Below, piece after piece: positions 43,001 through 53,795 of a DNA stretch of 64,000 bases. The stretch's first letter is position 1. The number at the start of each line of letters is the position of its first letter. This DNA is from Litsea cubeba. Its lineage: Eukaryota > Streptophyta > Magnoliopsida > Laurales > Lauraceae. The notes under the pieces were generated by a model. It was given only the letters and a program-made list of their open reading frames with translations. It was not told the origin of the DNA and did no database searches. A program made the translations under genes and the position numbers. The stretch lies in NCBI GenBank assembly GCA_012931725.1, contig CM022951.1:15284001-15348000 (forward strand), in the 5' to 3' direction.

Positions 43001-44031
43001 TTCCACGCCTCGAACCCGTGACCTCGAGGTCACCAAAGGAGCAACTCTACCGTTGCGCCAAGGCTCGCCCTCTGGGTTTCTATGGAACAAAAAAAAAAAA
43101 AAAAAACAGTCTGCTTTGGGTAATTTGGCGGGTGTCTGAATGCCTCCCAAAACACACATGGAACAGATATTTTTGCATCATGGACAGTTTTGATTTCTAG
43201 AATATATGACACTGCATCAGGTGGTTGGTTTCAGACCTCACAAAAGACCAAGGCCAAATCAGCTACACAACTTCCAATATAACAATTTGAAAAAGTTTAA
43301 ACAAAAACTCTGCCCAGGGCCAGATAAAACTTATCATATGGTGATGTATATAACAAAGTTCCAATTGGGTTTTACTCATAATACAGTTTCTTATCACAAT
43401 AAATTCATTATCAACAACATCAAAACCTTATCCCATCAATCTAGGCCCCACTTTTAATCTCCAACCTAAGCTTATAACCACAATACCCATATATACAATA
43501 ACAACAAGAAACTAAATACAACATAGTTTTAAAAGACTATAACATCTCAGACCTTTTCCATTAAAACCTGTAACAATCAAGAGCAAAACCAAGAAAAAGA
43601 CACCATCTTTCCCCCCTTTTCCCATCCCAAACCAAAATCAAAAGTCTCTTAGGTCCTATCCAATTTCTACCGACACCCAAACGCATCCTAAACAAGACTC
43701 CCTAAATCACAATCCCCAAACAAACAAACAAACACTTGTTTTGATTTCAAACGCAGCTGGATCTGCCCTAAATAACACAAGCGGAACAGAAACCAATCAA
43801 ATAGAAATGAACCCATATCACCAAAAACCAAACAAAACCCATGACAACGGTACCAACTAGACCAACCCCAAGACCTAAAATCCGATGAAAAACAAAATTG
43901 AAAACGAAACTGAGATTCTTGAGAAAAAGATTACACTTGGGTCGCTTAGAATTCCTCCTTGGAGCCGAAGAATCGGGCGATCCGGCCGCTCCAGATGTCG
44001 ATGCAGCAGTCGTACTCATCGCGACAGACAT
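37569..44031 (-). CDS. ALA-interacting subunit (ALIS), CDC50/LEM3 family, complete gene
   Basis: Eight exons on the minus strand join in frame: 44031-43935, 42808-42750, 42598-42524, 42421-42296, 40318-40248, 38918-38618, 38528-38239, 37623-37569 (1074 bases, 357 residues, near the usual ~350). CDC50 proteins are beta subunits needed for ER exit and activity of P4-ATPase lipid flippases. Visible features: basic cytosolic N-terminus (SKRPK, then FTQQELPACKPILTPKW); membrane helix 1 in exon 3; a large lumenal loop with NKTC, NLT, FNDTYSF and NGT glycosylation sites, paired cysteines and the PCGLIAWSLFNDTY block; TYSFGGKKKLVLSTTSWLGG; membrane helix 2 (GIAYLTVGSLCLFLAMAFFV); and a YLVKPRRLGDPSYLSWNRN tail. 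ATG at 44031 is first; a second in-frame ATG at 44019 has a better context. Frame and all splice sites are intact. Confidence 0.95.
37863..38187. mobile_element. 325-bp hAT-like MITE in the last ALIS intron
   Basis: Ends TAGGGATGTAAATGGG and CCCATTTACATCCCTA form a 16-bp perfect terminal inverted repeat. The subterminal regions hold GGGTCTGGGTCTGGGTC on the left and GGGTC/GGACCC units on the right. The flanks TAAGTAT and TAAGTCA are only a partial match. The end sequence resembles the MITE at 34603 (TAGGGGTGCACATGGG), suggesting the same broad group. Confidence 0.82.
38239..38528 (-). CDS. ALIS exon 7 (membrane helix 2)
   Basis: Acceptor TTTAAACAG|TTGAAC, donor CCAAG|GTCAGT. Encodes LNKQENLIVWMRTAALPTFR, KLYGKIEVDL, NNYNTYSFGGKKKLVLSTTS and the second transmembrane segment. 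If the next intron is retained, the frame runs on for 16 codons (reading SVSF...SSVSH) to a stop at 38190-38192. Confidence 0.94.
38618..38918 (-). CDS. ALIS exon 6
   Basis: Acceptor GTAATATAG|GTACGT, donor GTTTCA|GTATGC. Encodes YVKSRNDEQLRKGS, the disulphide-bearing SGCDPEDTTSDGSPIVPCGL, FNDTYSF, NKKDISWKSDRD and NGTLIGGGSL. It is the largest exon and supplies most of the lumenal domain. Confidence 0.94.
39542..39672. repeat. Tandem duplication in ALIS intron 5
   Basis: Two adjacent copies (39542-39602 and 39603-39672) run from AGAGACTGG through GTGTCTCTGTTATAAATGA to CAATGGCCCT, the second with about 9 extra bases. Surrounding DNA (38919-40247) has no other recognised feature. Confidence 0.75.
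40064..40095. repeat. (CA)n microsatellite in ALIS intron 5
   Basis: About 16 uninterrupted AC units, followed by imperfect CA-rich sequence to about 40140. Confidence 0.95.
40248..40318 (-). CDS. ALIS exon 5
   Basis: Acceptor TGTTTGCAG|GTACCT, donor CATCGCAG|GTTTGT. Encodes VPKHMKQPIYVYYQLDNFYQ and NHR, the hallmark CDC50 'P.YVYYQL.NFYQNHR.Y' block. It ends two bases into an arginine codon. Confidence 0.93.
41245..41268. repeat. (ATA)n microsatellite in ALIS intron 4
   Basis: Eight ATA units. The rest of intron 4 (40319-42295) is AT-rich and non-coding apart from the duplication at 41911-42097. Confidence 0.93.
41911..42097. repeat. Tandem duplication with 110-bp period in ALIS intron 4
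   Basis: TCATTTATAA followed by CTTGCTTCTTACCATAAGTT, then ATTACAAAGGAGATTGAAAG, starts at 41911 and again at 42021, with few differences over about 77 bp. Confidence 0.85.
42296..42421 (-). CDS. ALIS exon 4
   Basis: Acceptor CCTCCTAG|GTTGTT, donor TTAACA|GTAAGG. Encodes VVEIVDRYETVCIPENLRG and ends SSNKTCQRNLT, the start of the lumenal loop with two N-glycosylation sites and a conserved cysteine. Confidence 0.9.
42524..42598 (-). CDS. ALIS exon 3 (membrane helix 1)
   Basis: Acceptor TTCGTGCAG|GTTATA, donor CGGGAT|GTATGT. Encodes 25 residues, VISAFTLISVIFIPIGVASL then LASRD, the first transmembrane segment with the family's FIPIG motif. Confidence 0.92.
42750..42808 (-). CDS. ALIS exon 2
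   Basis: Acceptor TTTTTCTCAG|ACTCG, donor AAATGG|GTAAGC. Encodes YSKFTQQELPACKPILTPKW, the conserved segment before the first membrane helix. Confidence 0.92.
42891..43072 (-). mobile_element. Au-type SINE in ALIS intron 1
   Basis: On the minus strand it starts GGGCGAGCCTTGGCGCAACGG and contains an A box (TGGCGCAACGG) and a B box (GGTTCGAGGC) of the tRNA-type RNA polymerase III promoter. It then has the conserved GCAAGGGTAAGGCTGCGTAC block and GTGCACCGGGTGAGCCC, and ends in a T-run. This matches the angiosperm Au SINE. The 15-bp target duplication TGGGTTTCTATGGAA lies at 42876-42890 and 43073-43087. It has the same orientation as the host gene. Confidence 0.92.
43935..44031 (-). CDS. ALIS exon 1
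   Basis: Starts ATG TCT GTC GCG ATG AGT, encodes a Ser/Ala-rich start and SKRPK, and ends AAGT|GTAATC, leaving one base of a tyrosine codon completed by exon 2. Confidence 0.88.
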
Positions 44032-47000
44032 CAAACAGAGATCTTAGCTATGATGATGGTTGGTGTTATAGAGATTATATGGGAAAGGATCTTCTCTTTC
44101 TATTTTACTTCTTTAAAGAAGAAGAAGGAGAAGAAGAAAGAGAAAGGAAAGAGAGACGTATTTGCGATGGCCGGCAGGCGGAGAGGCTGAGAAACAGAGC
44201 TTCGAGAGAAAGGAAGAGTAGTCAAACCAAATACAAAGCGGTTGGTTTGGTTTGATTTGATTTGATTAGTAGTTAATCGGATTCTGATATTTCATGTGGA
44301 GAAAGAAATGGAGATTGTGGTTCGTAGGATCACATGAATTTAATGTCCATATGATCTGCTTCTGCTGCTGACTTTGTTGAATAGGATTAAGGAGCCTTTG
44401 TGGAATGATGAATAGGAATAAGACTTTCTACTTGGGAGAGAGAGAGAGAGATTTTGTATTGACTCTCACTTGCCAGACTTGCACACGCGGTTTGTGGGCA
44501 CGACCACGGATCACTGTTAATCTGGATCTCATTTGGGCCTTCAGCTGCGAATGGGTCAAAATCAATGTTTCTCAAGCTTTTTAGTCTAAATTCCATTCAA
44601 TCGGTTATGTTTTGAAAAGTCTATCTAAGTATTGGAAGTCCCGGATCCTTATTTGAGTAGTTGGATTTGTAGGCAAATCTAAGATTTTTTATGGGCTGTG
44701 GATGCAGATTTAATATTTTTATGCGAGTTTTGGAGGCGGATCCAAATCTGGCGGGGGCGACTGCCCCCACATTTATATATGTGGATATGCTCCTGAATAT
44801 ACTGTTAGAGGTAAGTTAATTAGATATATAATAAATAGCTCTAAACATTTAGTTCTAATTTGCTCTAGAAGGTGTTAAGTTGGGTCTTCTTTGCGCTTTT
44901 GACTTTTGAAAAGTCAGGGCTTATATGGTTGAACCCATTTGAAGGGTTTTTTTGGGCTTTTGATTAGGAAAAGTATAAGTCAAAAAACTATATTAGAGAT
45001 GAATAACTGCCAACTGGCTTGGCAATGGAGCAGAAACAGATGAAAAAAAAAATGGCACCTACCCTGTCTTTCATCTCTCTCTAGGCAACTTTTACTTATC
45101 TCTCTAAATAATGGCGGATTCAGGATTTTCATTTAAGTGATGCGGTATATGGTCAAGTGAAGATTTTAAATAATAAAATTAATTTTTTTTAAGAGTTTAC
45201 CTAATAGTTTCTTGAATCACACAGTTGCGACTACACCCACCTACTTTTTTTTTTTTTTTTGTAGAAACTACACCCACATGCTAACACTTGGGTCCGCCTT
45301 TATCTCTAAATACTCTTTCCTATTGCAATATTATATTTGTTTGAGGGATTTTTAAGTCCCCCAACCTTTCTTCTTAGAGTTTGCAGAGAAGGTACGCATT
45401 AACGCATAATCTATGTCACCATCGCTATTTACTATTTTTCGTCTCTCGGTTGCTTCCCATTCGGTGAGTCCGAACGTTGGCATCTCTCTCTATGCTAAAT
45501 AATTGTCGAGGACTAGTTTTGTGAAAAATCAAAATCTATGACATTATCTGTTTTTTTTTTTTTTTTTTGCTGTAATGGTTGGTGTGGTGATCATTTATAG
45601 GGTGGTTTTTTTAATCTTGCATAGAATGGTTTTCTTTCTTTATTTGTGTTAGTTTTGTTTCAACTCAGATAATGAATAGCACTTGATTTCCATCTAACAG
45701 GCCCTCACTTAAAGAGTGATTTTTATTCTTCTATAGCTATTTTTGTTTGGAAATAGTAGCTTTGCTTGAGTTGATTAGTTTTTTTTTCAGGGCACTCCTT
45801 TGGCTTTAATCAGTTTTAAACAGCGAAAAGCCTCCGTGCTAAGCATGGCATTCGGCAGCGTGATTCATAATATTAAATATTAAAAATATATATTATAAAA
45901 TAGAAATTATGCCGTGGTCCGGTAAAATCATTTTTAAAACATGTATTGTCAATATTAAATATACTAGAAATTTCCCGTGGCTGAAGGCACGACGCACCAC
46001 CGGACCTGGATATGCATCAGACCGACCGAACCTAGGTTCCATGCATCTCGAAAGCAAGTCCAACAATAAAATAGATTCCACAAAAAAAAAATCCAATTGA
46101 TTGCCAAATGATATAATTCCATTCATTCATGAAATCTTTCACCCAATTTGCTCATCTCATCTTCTTATCTCGGTCCCATCTCATCATCAATGAAGTAGTG
46201 CTTTTTTTTTTTTAAATTAAGAAGGGATGGCAATACCTGTAAATAACTCAAATTTGCTGACCCTTTTTGCTTTTGATGAGAATGGCAAAAACTTGTAAAT
46301 TTATTCAACTTTTAGCCCATTTTCTTTTAAATGAAAAAGGGATGGCAATACCTGTAAATAACTCCATCTTGATGTCCCCTTTTGCACTCCCGTCTTAAAT
46401 CTAAGGGTCCAAAATATCCCTTGGATTTGTACATAGATCCAAGGGCTCAAAATGTCCCAGGATTCAAACAATGAGCTGCCATATTATATAGATTTTGAAT
46501 TCTAAAGGACTACCACAACAGCATATAACACAAAACTCTAGATTTTCTACTTTAAACAAGCAATTAACTATGCAAGAATAACAGAACTGATGAAGATAAA
46601 TGCGCATGTAGGCCAAAAATAGAGAGAAAAGGTATGAAATTAACCCTGTAATTTGTAAACTTTGGAACCTATGGGTTGATTTAGATGTTAATGAAGATTT
46701 CTGTTTTTTCTTAATTGATTAATGCACCCTATGGATTAGTACACTTTTTTATACATGTTTTGCAACATAGTAATCTCATGTATAAGATCCAACCCTCGAA
46801 ATCCATGATAAACATAGATAATCTATTGATCTAATGGATGCCTACAAATCCATAGATAATCTGTAAATATTAGAAAAAAAATTCAAGAAATTATATGCAT
46901 CAGAAAAAAGAGAAAAAGCCATAAGTACAGAGACGATGTAGATATATATTTTTATTTTATATATATATGGAGATATTCATGTGCATCCATCCCTCACCAT

Positions 47001-48257
47001 ATTATGGTGAGGGACAACATAGTGGGGCCGACTTTATGATACAGCTGAACCATCTACATACATTGTACCTCCTTTTGCACACTAGATCTATCAAGTTTTC
47101 ACCTATCCAAATTGATTGGACTGTTTGATCAAATGTCAAATTTTTTTCTTTAATATAAAGTCGTTAAATTTGTGAGCCACAAATGAAGGGGTTAGAAGAA
47201 TGGAATTGACCCCAAACTTGATATATGGGCACATCCAAGGTGTCTCTTTCCATCCCCCCAAGTCCCATGATAAGTGGGGCCCTACGTGGGCTCCATTAAA
47301 ACCATATGGTGAGGGAGGGATGCGCGCACACACACACAAACCCGTGTAGACATTGGTACCTTTAAAACTGGTTCATTCACTTGCGTTTAAATTATTAGAG
47401 GTATTTTGAAATATAGTTAATTAAATGACATAATAAATTAGAAGATATACATACATGGAATAAGTAGTTATCTTTCTATAGTTCAACCCTATGAACATGC
47501 TTTAGTACGAACCTCGTATAAGTCAATTTTGATACATGAATATGCAATATACTTGTAATTATGGAAAAAAAAAAGAATAAGAAAGAAGTTATGATAGTTA
47601 CAATGAAATTTTCATTGCATAATTATAGTTGTATTTCAAGTATGCAAAAACACAATTGTGATAAACATCAAATAGATATATATTTGTATGAATATAAAGA
47701 TTTCATAGAATGAAATTGATTGCTCAATTTTGAAATATATATATATATATATATAGAGAGAGAGTTTACGCGTGGTGAGGAAAAAAACATAGAGCTGTAG
47801 GAATAAAGAACATCGGAACAAAAGATCAAGGATACAATATATTTTGTTGAATGTTTATGCATCCCCACACTTTCTTAGCACTTTATTACAAATCTAAATT
47901 GAGAGCATTGTAATATGAGTGATAACAACCGATTTGGCTCCGCAACGTAGTCTATATCTGCCATCCTTGTTACCCAACATTATTGATTCGGGTCATTAAT
48001 GTCTGTTTTTTTTTTTCAATTTTAAGTAGAAAATAAAAGACCTCCATTGGACACTCTTGCTCTTGTCTACCACTTCGTCACCTCATTTTCCTATATAGAA
48101 AGTATTGGTCATGAATGGTAGAAACTACTTTTAATATTTCAATGTGATGAAAGATATATTATTTGGGAATAAACTTACATCTACTATAAATGAAGAAAGC
48201 TCATCACTGCTTGTTTGTAAGAGTTGTGTGAGTTCATCATCAAACAGCACAATATTT
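44032..48257. other. Upstream region of ALIS and gene-poor DNA
   Basis: The first ~250 bases hold the ALIS leader and promoter; the minus strand is pyrimidine-rich at 44105-44165, typical of a plant leader. No further gene is supported. Bases 46222-46249 and 46336-46363 are a dispersed duplication (AAGGGATGGCAATACCTGTA). Several long T or A runs and microsatellites occur. Confidence 0.5.
47735..47764. repeat. (AT)n(AG)n microsatellite
   Basis: About eleven AT units followed by five AG units. Confidence 0.93.
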
Positions 48258-48565
48258 TAGAGCTTGTTTGGCAACTCTATTAATAGAGTCAAGTAAAATA
48301 AAGCTCTCATTTTTCAAAAAAAAGTTACATCAAAAGCACTTTAATTCAAAGTTCCCGCCATATTTTTTTTAAAAAAAGTAAAAAAACAACCCCCTTTCTC
48401 TACTAAAAGATAAGAAAACTCTACTTCACAATGCAAAAGATAAAAAATATCCCATCACAAACAACTAAAAATAAAATACCTTCATAACCTACTTATCTTT
48501 TATTCTTTATTCAAAATAATATTTACTTCACTCAATTCCATTAGTAAAGCCCCAAAACATGTCCA
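48258..48565. mobile_element. Second copy of the TAGGGCTTGTTTGG-type MITE
   Basis: Runs from TAGAGCTTGTTTGGCAACTC to CCCCAAAACATGTCCA and aligns along its whole length with the MITE at 30381 (shared ACATCAAAAGCACTTTAATTC and ACAAACAACTAAAAATAAAA blocks). The terminal repeats are more decayed than in the first copy. Confidence 0.82.
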
Positions 48566-48963
48566 AAGTATTCGTACAATCAATTAATGTGAGACACAAG
48601 ATGTACCTATAGAGCAATGATATGTTGTTAGGTACATGTGCAACGTATTTTGCTGATTTTAAATATTATTTTATAGTGTTTACATTTGTTGAATTACCTT
48701 GGTTAAGTCTCATTGGTAGAGAGGTTGCAACCCAGGCAGTAACTGTTTTCCTCAGTTCTCAGGACCTTCTTTCGACATTCGATGCATGCTAACTACAAGA
48801 TGTTTTTGATCGAATTGTGATATGAAAATGGTTGCCTTTATCCCCACTAGGACTTACTTAGTCCTTTGAATCTGGATTTGTTCAAAGACTAAAAGTATTG
48901 ACTAACCTTCTTTAGGAGAAATATAAGTAGAAAATTCCTATTTTCTTACAACTCAGACATTAG

Positions 48964-48991
<28 letters not shown>
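48964..48991. repeat. (AAT)n microsatellite
   Basis: About nine AAT units followed by an imperfect AAC/ATT tail. Confidence 0.92.
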
Positions 48992-48994
<3 letters not shown>

Positions 48995-50731
48995 TTATTA
49001 ATAATGCAATTGTACTTTTATATGAACCAAGTCCACATGCAGCTATGGATCCTGGGACTGAGACACAACCACATTTAAACATAATTGGGCTAAGACTGGG
49101 CCGTTCTCAAACCCCACCCTAAGCAAATCTTCTCCTTGGTCCATATGCTGATATAATACTAGTCTGGCCGTGCACGTGCATAAAACACATACTTATACTA
49201 AGATATTTTTGTCTACGTACAAAAGATTTGTAATGTATTGTCGAATATTTATATAGGTAGAAAATTACAGGTGGCATTAAATAAAAAAAAATTTCAATGA
49301 TGTAAGTTGTAGCTGTATTTGAAAATAAGAATAATTGGTGGTTTGTCATTGAGGTATTTGAAGATGAATCCTGTGCAGTAATGTGTGAAAGTGACTGTAA
49401 AGGGCCAGTCAAGTAGGGCTAAAATCACATAAAATTGTTCCCATATAAACTAACTTGATCGCACAATTATGTTGACCTGAATTGACTTCAGAATGAAAGC
49501 TATGCGGTTCATATGATTGGGCAAAGATGTCAAGAAGTATAAAACAAAATTTCAGAACATTGTCTCATATTTGTAATAGAGAGTATGACATGAGAGATTC
49601 TACTTATACTAACAAAATTATGACAAGCATCTGAAATACGTGATTGCACTTAGTAGGTTAGGGGGTGTTTGGATAATTGCATAAAAAAATATCAACAAGT
49701 TTAAATATTGTAAGATTTCATTATTATAGAACAAAATAGTGTCATATTATTATCTTGTGTCACTTATAATAATTTAACTTCTTAAATCTATAGAGAGACT
49801 TGAAGAGAAGAGAAACGCAGTTTTCAGTTGAGACGGAGAGGCCAGAAACGAAGTTTGCTTGATTTTCCCGTTTTGTAGCTTGGTGTACAAATAGCATTAA
49901 AAAGAAAAGGGCAAAATAACATTAGAAAGAAAAAGACAATATAAGGAACCTCTTAGCAAGCTTTTAACTTTGATAGGAGCATAAGCAAATGTATCACTCC
50001 CAACCCATTGCCTGCATCAAAAGTGGAGTAAACATGAGCAATTTTAGAATATCTTGGTAGAATGGGTGGTCATTCATAATGCCTTCTTGAGCAAACTTAA
50101 AAATTGGTTGTCCACAAATATCTATAATGGGTCATGACGCCTTTGGTTCTCTTTATTTTTATTTTTTTCCATTTATTATAATTTATTTTTATTTATAGTG
50201 TGCAATATTTTTCTTAGTGTTATCAAGCTAATTTAGAGGGTTGAGCATGACATCATGCTAAGCCAAGTACACCTAACTTATTTAACACATAATCCTGGTC
50301 TTGCAAACCTTCTTAGAGTTCTCAAATTGATCTAAAAGCTCTTCAGCAAGCAGAATAACATGATCATCATCAGATATCTCGTGGCAAAAGGTTCCAACAC
50401 ATTGCATTAACTGTGAGGACAAATTTGCCCAATTGAAGCAGCTAACACATGCTTCGACTACCAATACTACTCCTTGTTCCATTATTCCTAATGGCAGAAA
50501 ATTTTGAAAATAATTTCTTAGGTGTGATCACAAAATTCGAACATAGAAAATAGGAGAAATTTGGTATTCATTCCTCCAATTTGTATTACACGGGCTCGCA
50601 TTTCAAGCCTCGTGGATGCAGGTTATTTACAATTTTTTTTTAAAATCCCTCCATCCGACAAAAGAACAAAAGTATAGAAATTATACATAACACATGACAA
50701 AAACTGCAAAAAATGAGTTCTAGGAGCTCAT
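48992..50731. other. AT-rich non-coding DNA with one unexplained minus-strand ORF
   Basis: The minus-strand frame 50482-50282 (66 codons from MEQGVVLVVEACVSCFNW to a stop after TRIMC) looks protein-like: AG precedes it (TGCCATTAG near 50490) and a GTTTGC possible donor lies inside. I do not recognise a domain and found no neighbouring exons. It may be a gene fragment. The rest shows nothing. Confidence 0.3.
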
Positions 50732-52440
50732 GTCTGATAACACCCCATTTTGTTTCTCCAAACTCTTCTAACGCATCCGTCATAGGTTTAGGATGGCCTC
50801 ACTATATGTATGGATGGGTGAAAACCAATTTTGACCCACAGTAATCTTTCATAATCATCACTCGTTCATCAAGAATTGCGTTTGTGTAATCCAAGGGAGT
50901 TACTGGTTTATGTGCATGTTTCAAAGTTGTGTCATTCTGGGCCATACCAGTACGGAGAACCAGAATGAAGCCATGAAAAGGGCTTGCATAGCAAAGTCTC
51001 AAATGGAGACACCATACTTCTTTGAGTGAGAAAGACAAAGAAAAGAGACTGAACAATCAATTCAAGTTAAAAAGTAAGGGTTAGACCATGGGTATTTAGT
51101 TTCTTCCTCTAGAGGAACATCTCCAAAGGTTGAAGACTGAATTTGGGAGGTTAATGTTCTGTCTTTGCAGAGCTTTTGAAAAAGGTCTCACCTTTATAAA
51201 TGGAAACCTAAAGAGGGGATGAATTCTCATTGAGGCTTCTAAGTTAATTTGGAGAGAGTGGGGGAGGGTTGGAGAGGCTAAGAATGCTTAGGAGTGGGTA
51301 AGAATGGTGTGTACCCTTTGAATGGTCGTTCCAAGGCCCTATTTATAGAGTGAGAGGGCAGTCGTAACAGTTTCAAGGAGTTATAATTCGAAAATGGGCA
51401 CCAAATACTTACTGTAGGTCCATGTCCGAGCAAACAATGCTTCTTTCGGACATGGAGTCCATGTCTAATCAGACAGACATGGGTTCATGTCTGAGCAAAC
51501 AGACATGGAATCCATTTTATGGAAAATGGGTCCAAATGATATCCAAATGCTCTGAAATTCTGTGAAATCCATCTTGGGAGGATTTTAGACTTTGAGGAGG
51601 ATTTCATCACTGTTTGAGCTCTGAAAATGGTCTTTGAACTTCATGTCTGCACACTCCTTTTTACCTTGCACTTTGATATCAAATAGTCTCCGATGAACTT
51701 GAAATTGTGGGAAACCTTCTTGGGACTTGCGATAGATCATCAGGAAAGATTTCACCTTAGTTTGACCTCTAGAAATGGGTCAAAGTGGATCACTTCAGAC
51801 ATGAATATGTGAGAAATGGGTCTAAATGACTCCAATTTCCCTCCAATCTTAGGGTAACTCCTTTAAAGTCCATCCTTAGTCTTTGGAATAGATTTTATGT
51901 TGATAGAGACTTTAAAAGTTGGTGAGAGTGAACTCCAGCCTTCCATGTCTGCACAGATTTAACTTAGGTCGACCTCGGTTATTCTTTGCTTGGATCTGAA
52001 CCCAAATGGTCTTCATTTGTTTTTTAACTTGTATTTGACCTTTTAGGTCAACTTTTGACTTCTGGAAGTTGATGTGATGTGGAATTCAAGTTCACATATA
52101 TGAGCTGAGGCCCGGAGTCCCTTTGGCTGCATTTCTTTCCAAATGACCTTGAATTGTTCTAAAACTTTGGGGGACACCTTGAATATACTTTCCTCGACTT
52201 GGAGTGGGGTTCATCTCGATTTGACCCCTTTGATCTGTTATTGGGATCCATGTCTGAGAACTCATTGAGGTCCATGTCTGAACTCTAAGACATGGAGTTG
52301 ATTTTTAGTATTGAGCTTCTCCTTGGACTTCTAATTAAGAACTTCTGAAGCTTTTGTTAATCTTCATTCAACTGAGTAATGCATTATTGACTTCATGTCC
52401 GTGGTACAACCCTTCACACTTGCCCCTGTCTGATTATATG
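50732..52440 (-). repeat. Possible degenerate LTR on the minus strand
   Basis: On the minus strand a TATA box (TATAAATAGGGCC, near 51340-51352) lies between a region of repeated CATGTCTGAGCAAACAGACATG-like boxes (51418-51510 and 52250-52310) and a tail ending GGGGTGTTATCA at about 50732. This order resembles U3-R-U5 of a gypsy LTR. No second LTR, primer site or target duplication was found, so the limits are rough. Confidence 0.3.
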
Positions 52441-52916
52441 TAGTGGGGCGCATGTGCGATTTTTTACATGCCAACAATTCCTATCTTGCTAGAGTACATT
52501 ATTTATTTACTTATCTATTTTTTTATGGTTATGCAAAAATAATAAACCTCCTTAGTTTCAAGTCTTTGATGTACTCTAAAATTAGTATGAGTCTTATATT
52601 CTCTCCGGACACACTCTTTGGATGGTGAGAAATGTATTTCAGGTAGTTTGGGACACCTCTTGACAGAGAAGTTAATCTAGACTGTGTATTCTAGATTCTT
52701 GTTTGGGGGCATCTATAGCTTTTTTTTTTTTTTGCTGGCCTTTCATTAATTGATATTTTCTACTTTGCGACAGTTTATATTCAATATTTTAATTGAGGGA
52801 CTTGAAGAACCTGGATCTGGAAGCATGTTAGGAATTGTCAAGTGCCAAAGGCCTTCTTTTCCATCAACATTAATGTTGATTGGGCTGTTTCCTTTTTTGT
52901 TGTATTCTGAAGAAGT

Positions 52917-53795
52917 GTAACACCACGAAACCTGGAGCTCATCAGATTTCGGAACATTACTTAAGTAAAGTTAAACCTCCACATAAATCAAGTATGACAA
53001 AGAATTGAGCAATACTTCTAATTTATTTGATAGATTAATTATATATTTCAAACAATAAAATTTCTAATTTATAAAGAAATAAACAAGTTCAATATTATTG
53101 AAGATAATAAATAAAATCCAACTCTAAAGTTCTAATTCCAAATCCAATATGTTTGTGACGCTCTCTTATCAATCACGTAAGTTAAAATCCAATGGCTGAT
53201 CCCCATCGTTGCCAAGTTTTCCCAAATGACCCGTACCTGAAGTGAGGGCAAACCACTTATCAAAAAACTGGTGAGCAATAATTACAATACACAAGTCACT
53301 TACTAACATAATGCAGCACAAAACTAATAAGAGAAAGATATGAAATGTTAACAATTATCCTATAGCATTTCTTATTATTCAATGAGATTTCACATCCATC
53401 TCTTTAACGTTAGTATATTCAATATTTCCATTTATGGGTCCTTATAATTCAAAAGAACTCTATTTTAAGAGTTTCAGAGTTTCAATTCCTTCCCATGAGG
53501 AAGTCATTTCCATATATTATTCAAAACTATCTCCTAGGAGCTTGGTTCAATAGTCATTTATTCAGTCCCTGTCCATCTTATCACTCCATACTCAAAAAGG
53601 GTTCACTGTCTCATATAACAAAAGAGAATCTTTAGGAAATATTCAATAGTTCATTTGTGTTCACCAATTCATACAATACAACTATCATAAACTATATACA
53701 CCAATTAATTTTATAAAGAATTAGTCCCACATAATCGGGCTTATATATGTGCCCCACTTAAATTCAAAATTTAAGTACCCGCTTTATGTGTCACT
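52917..53795 (-). repeat. Inverted gypsy-type LTR, first part (interrupted by the Tat element)
   Basis: TGTAACACCACGAAACCTGG at 52918, read on the minus strand, gives an LTR end (CGTGGTGTTACA) like that of the solo LTR at 14285-16565. The sequence is cut at 53795 by the Tat element and continues at 62418, where modules homologous to the solo LTR occur in reverse. The assignment rests on end motif and shared modules. Confidence 0.5.

Noticed and set aside
42929..43212. Minus-strand ORFs over the Au SINE
   Set aside because: Explained by the SINE and its T-run; it is an RNA polymerase III repeat, not coding.
43768..43934. Continuation of the ALIS first-exon frame (CNLFLKNLSFVF...)
   Set aside because: It is intron read-through. 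The join AAGT|AC to exon 2 gives the conserved KYSKFTQQELP segment.
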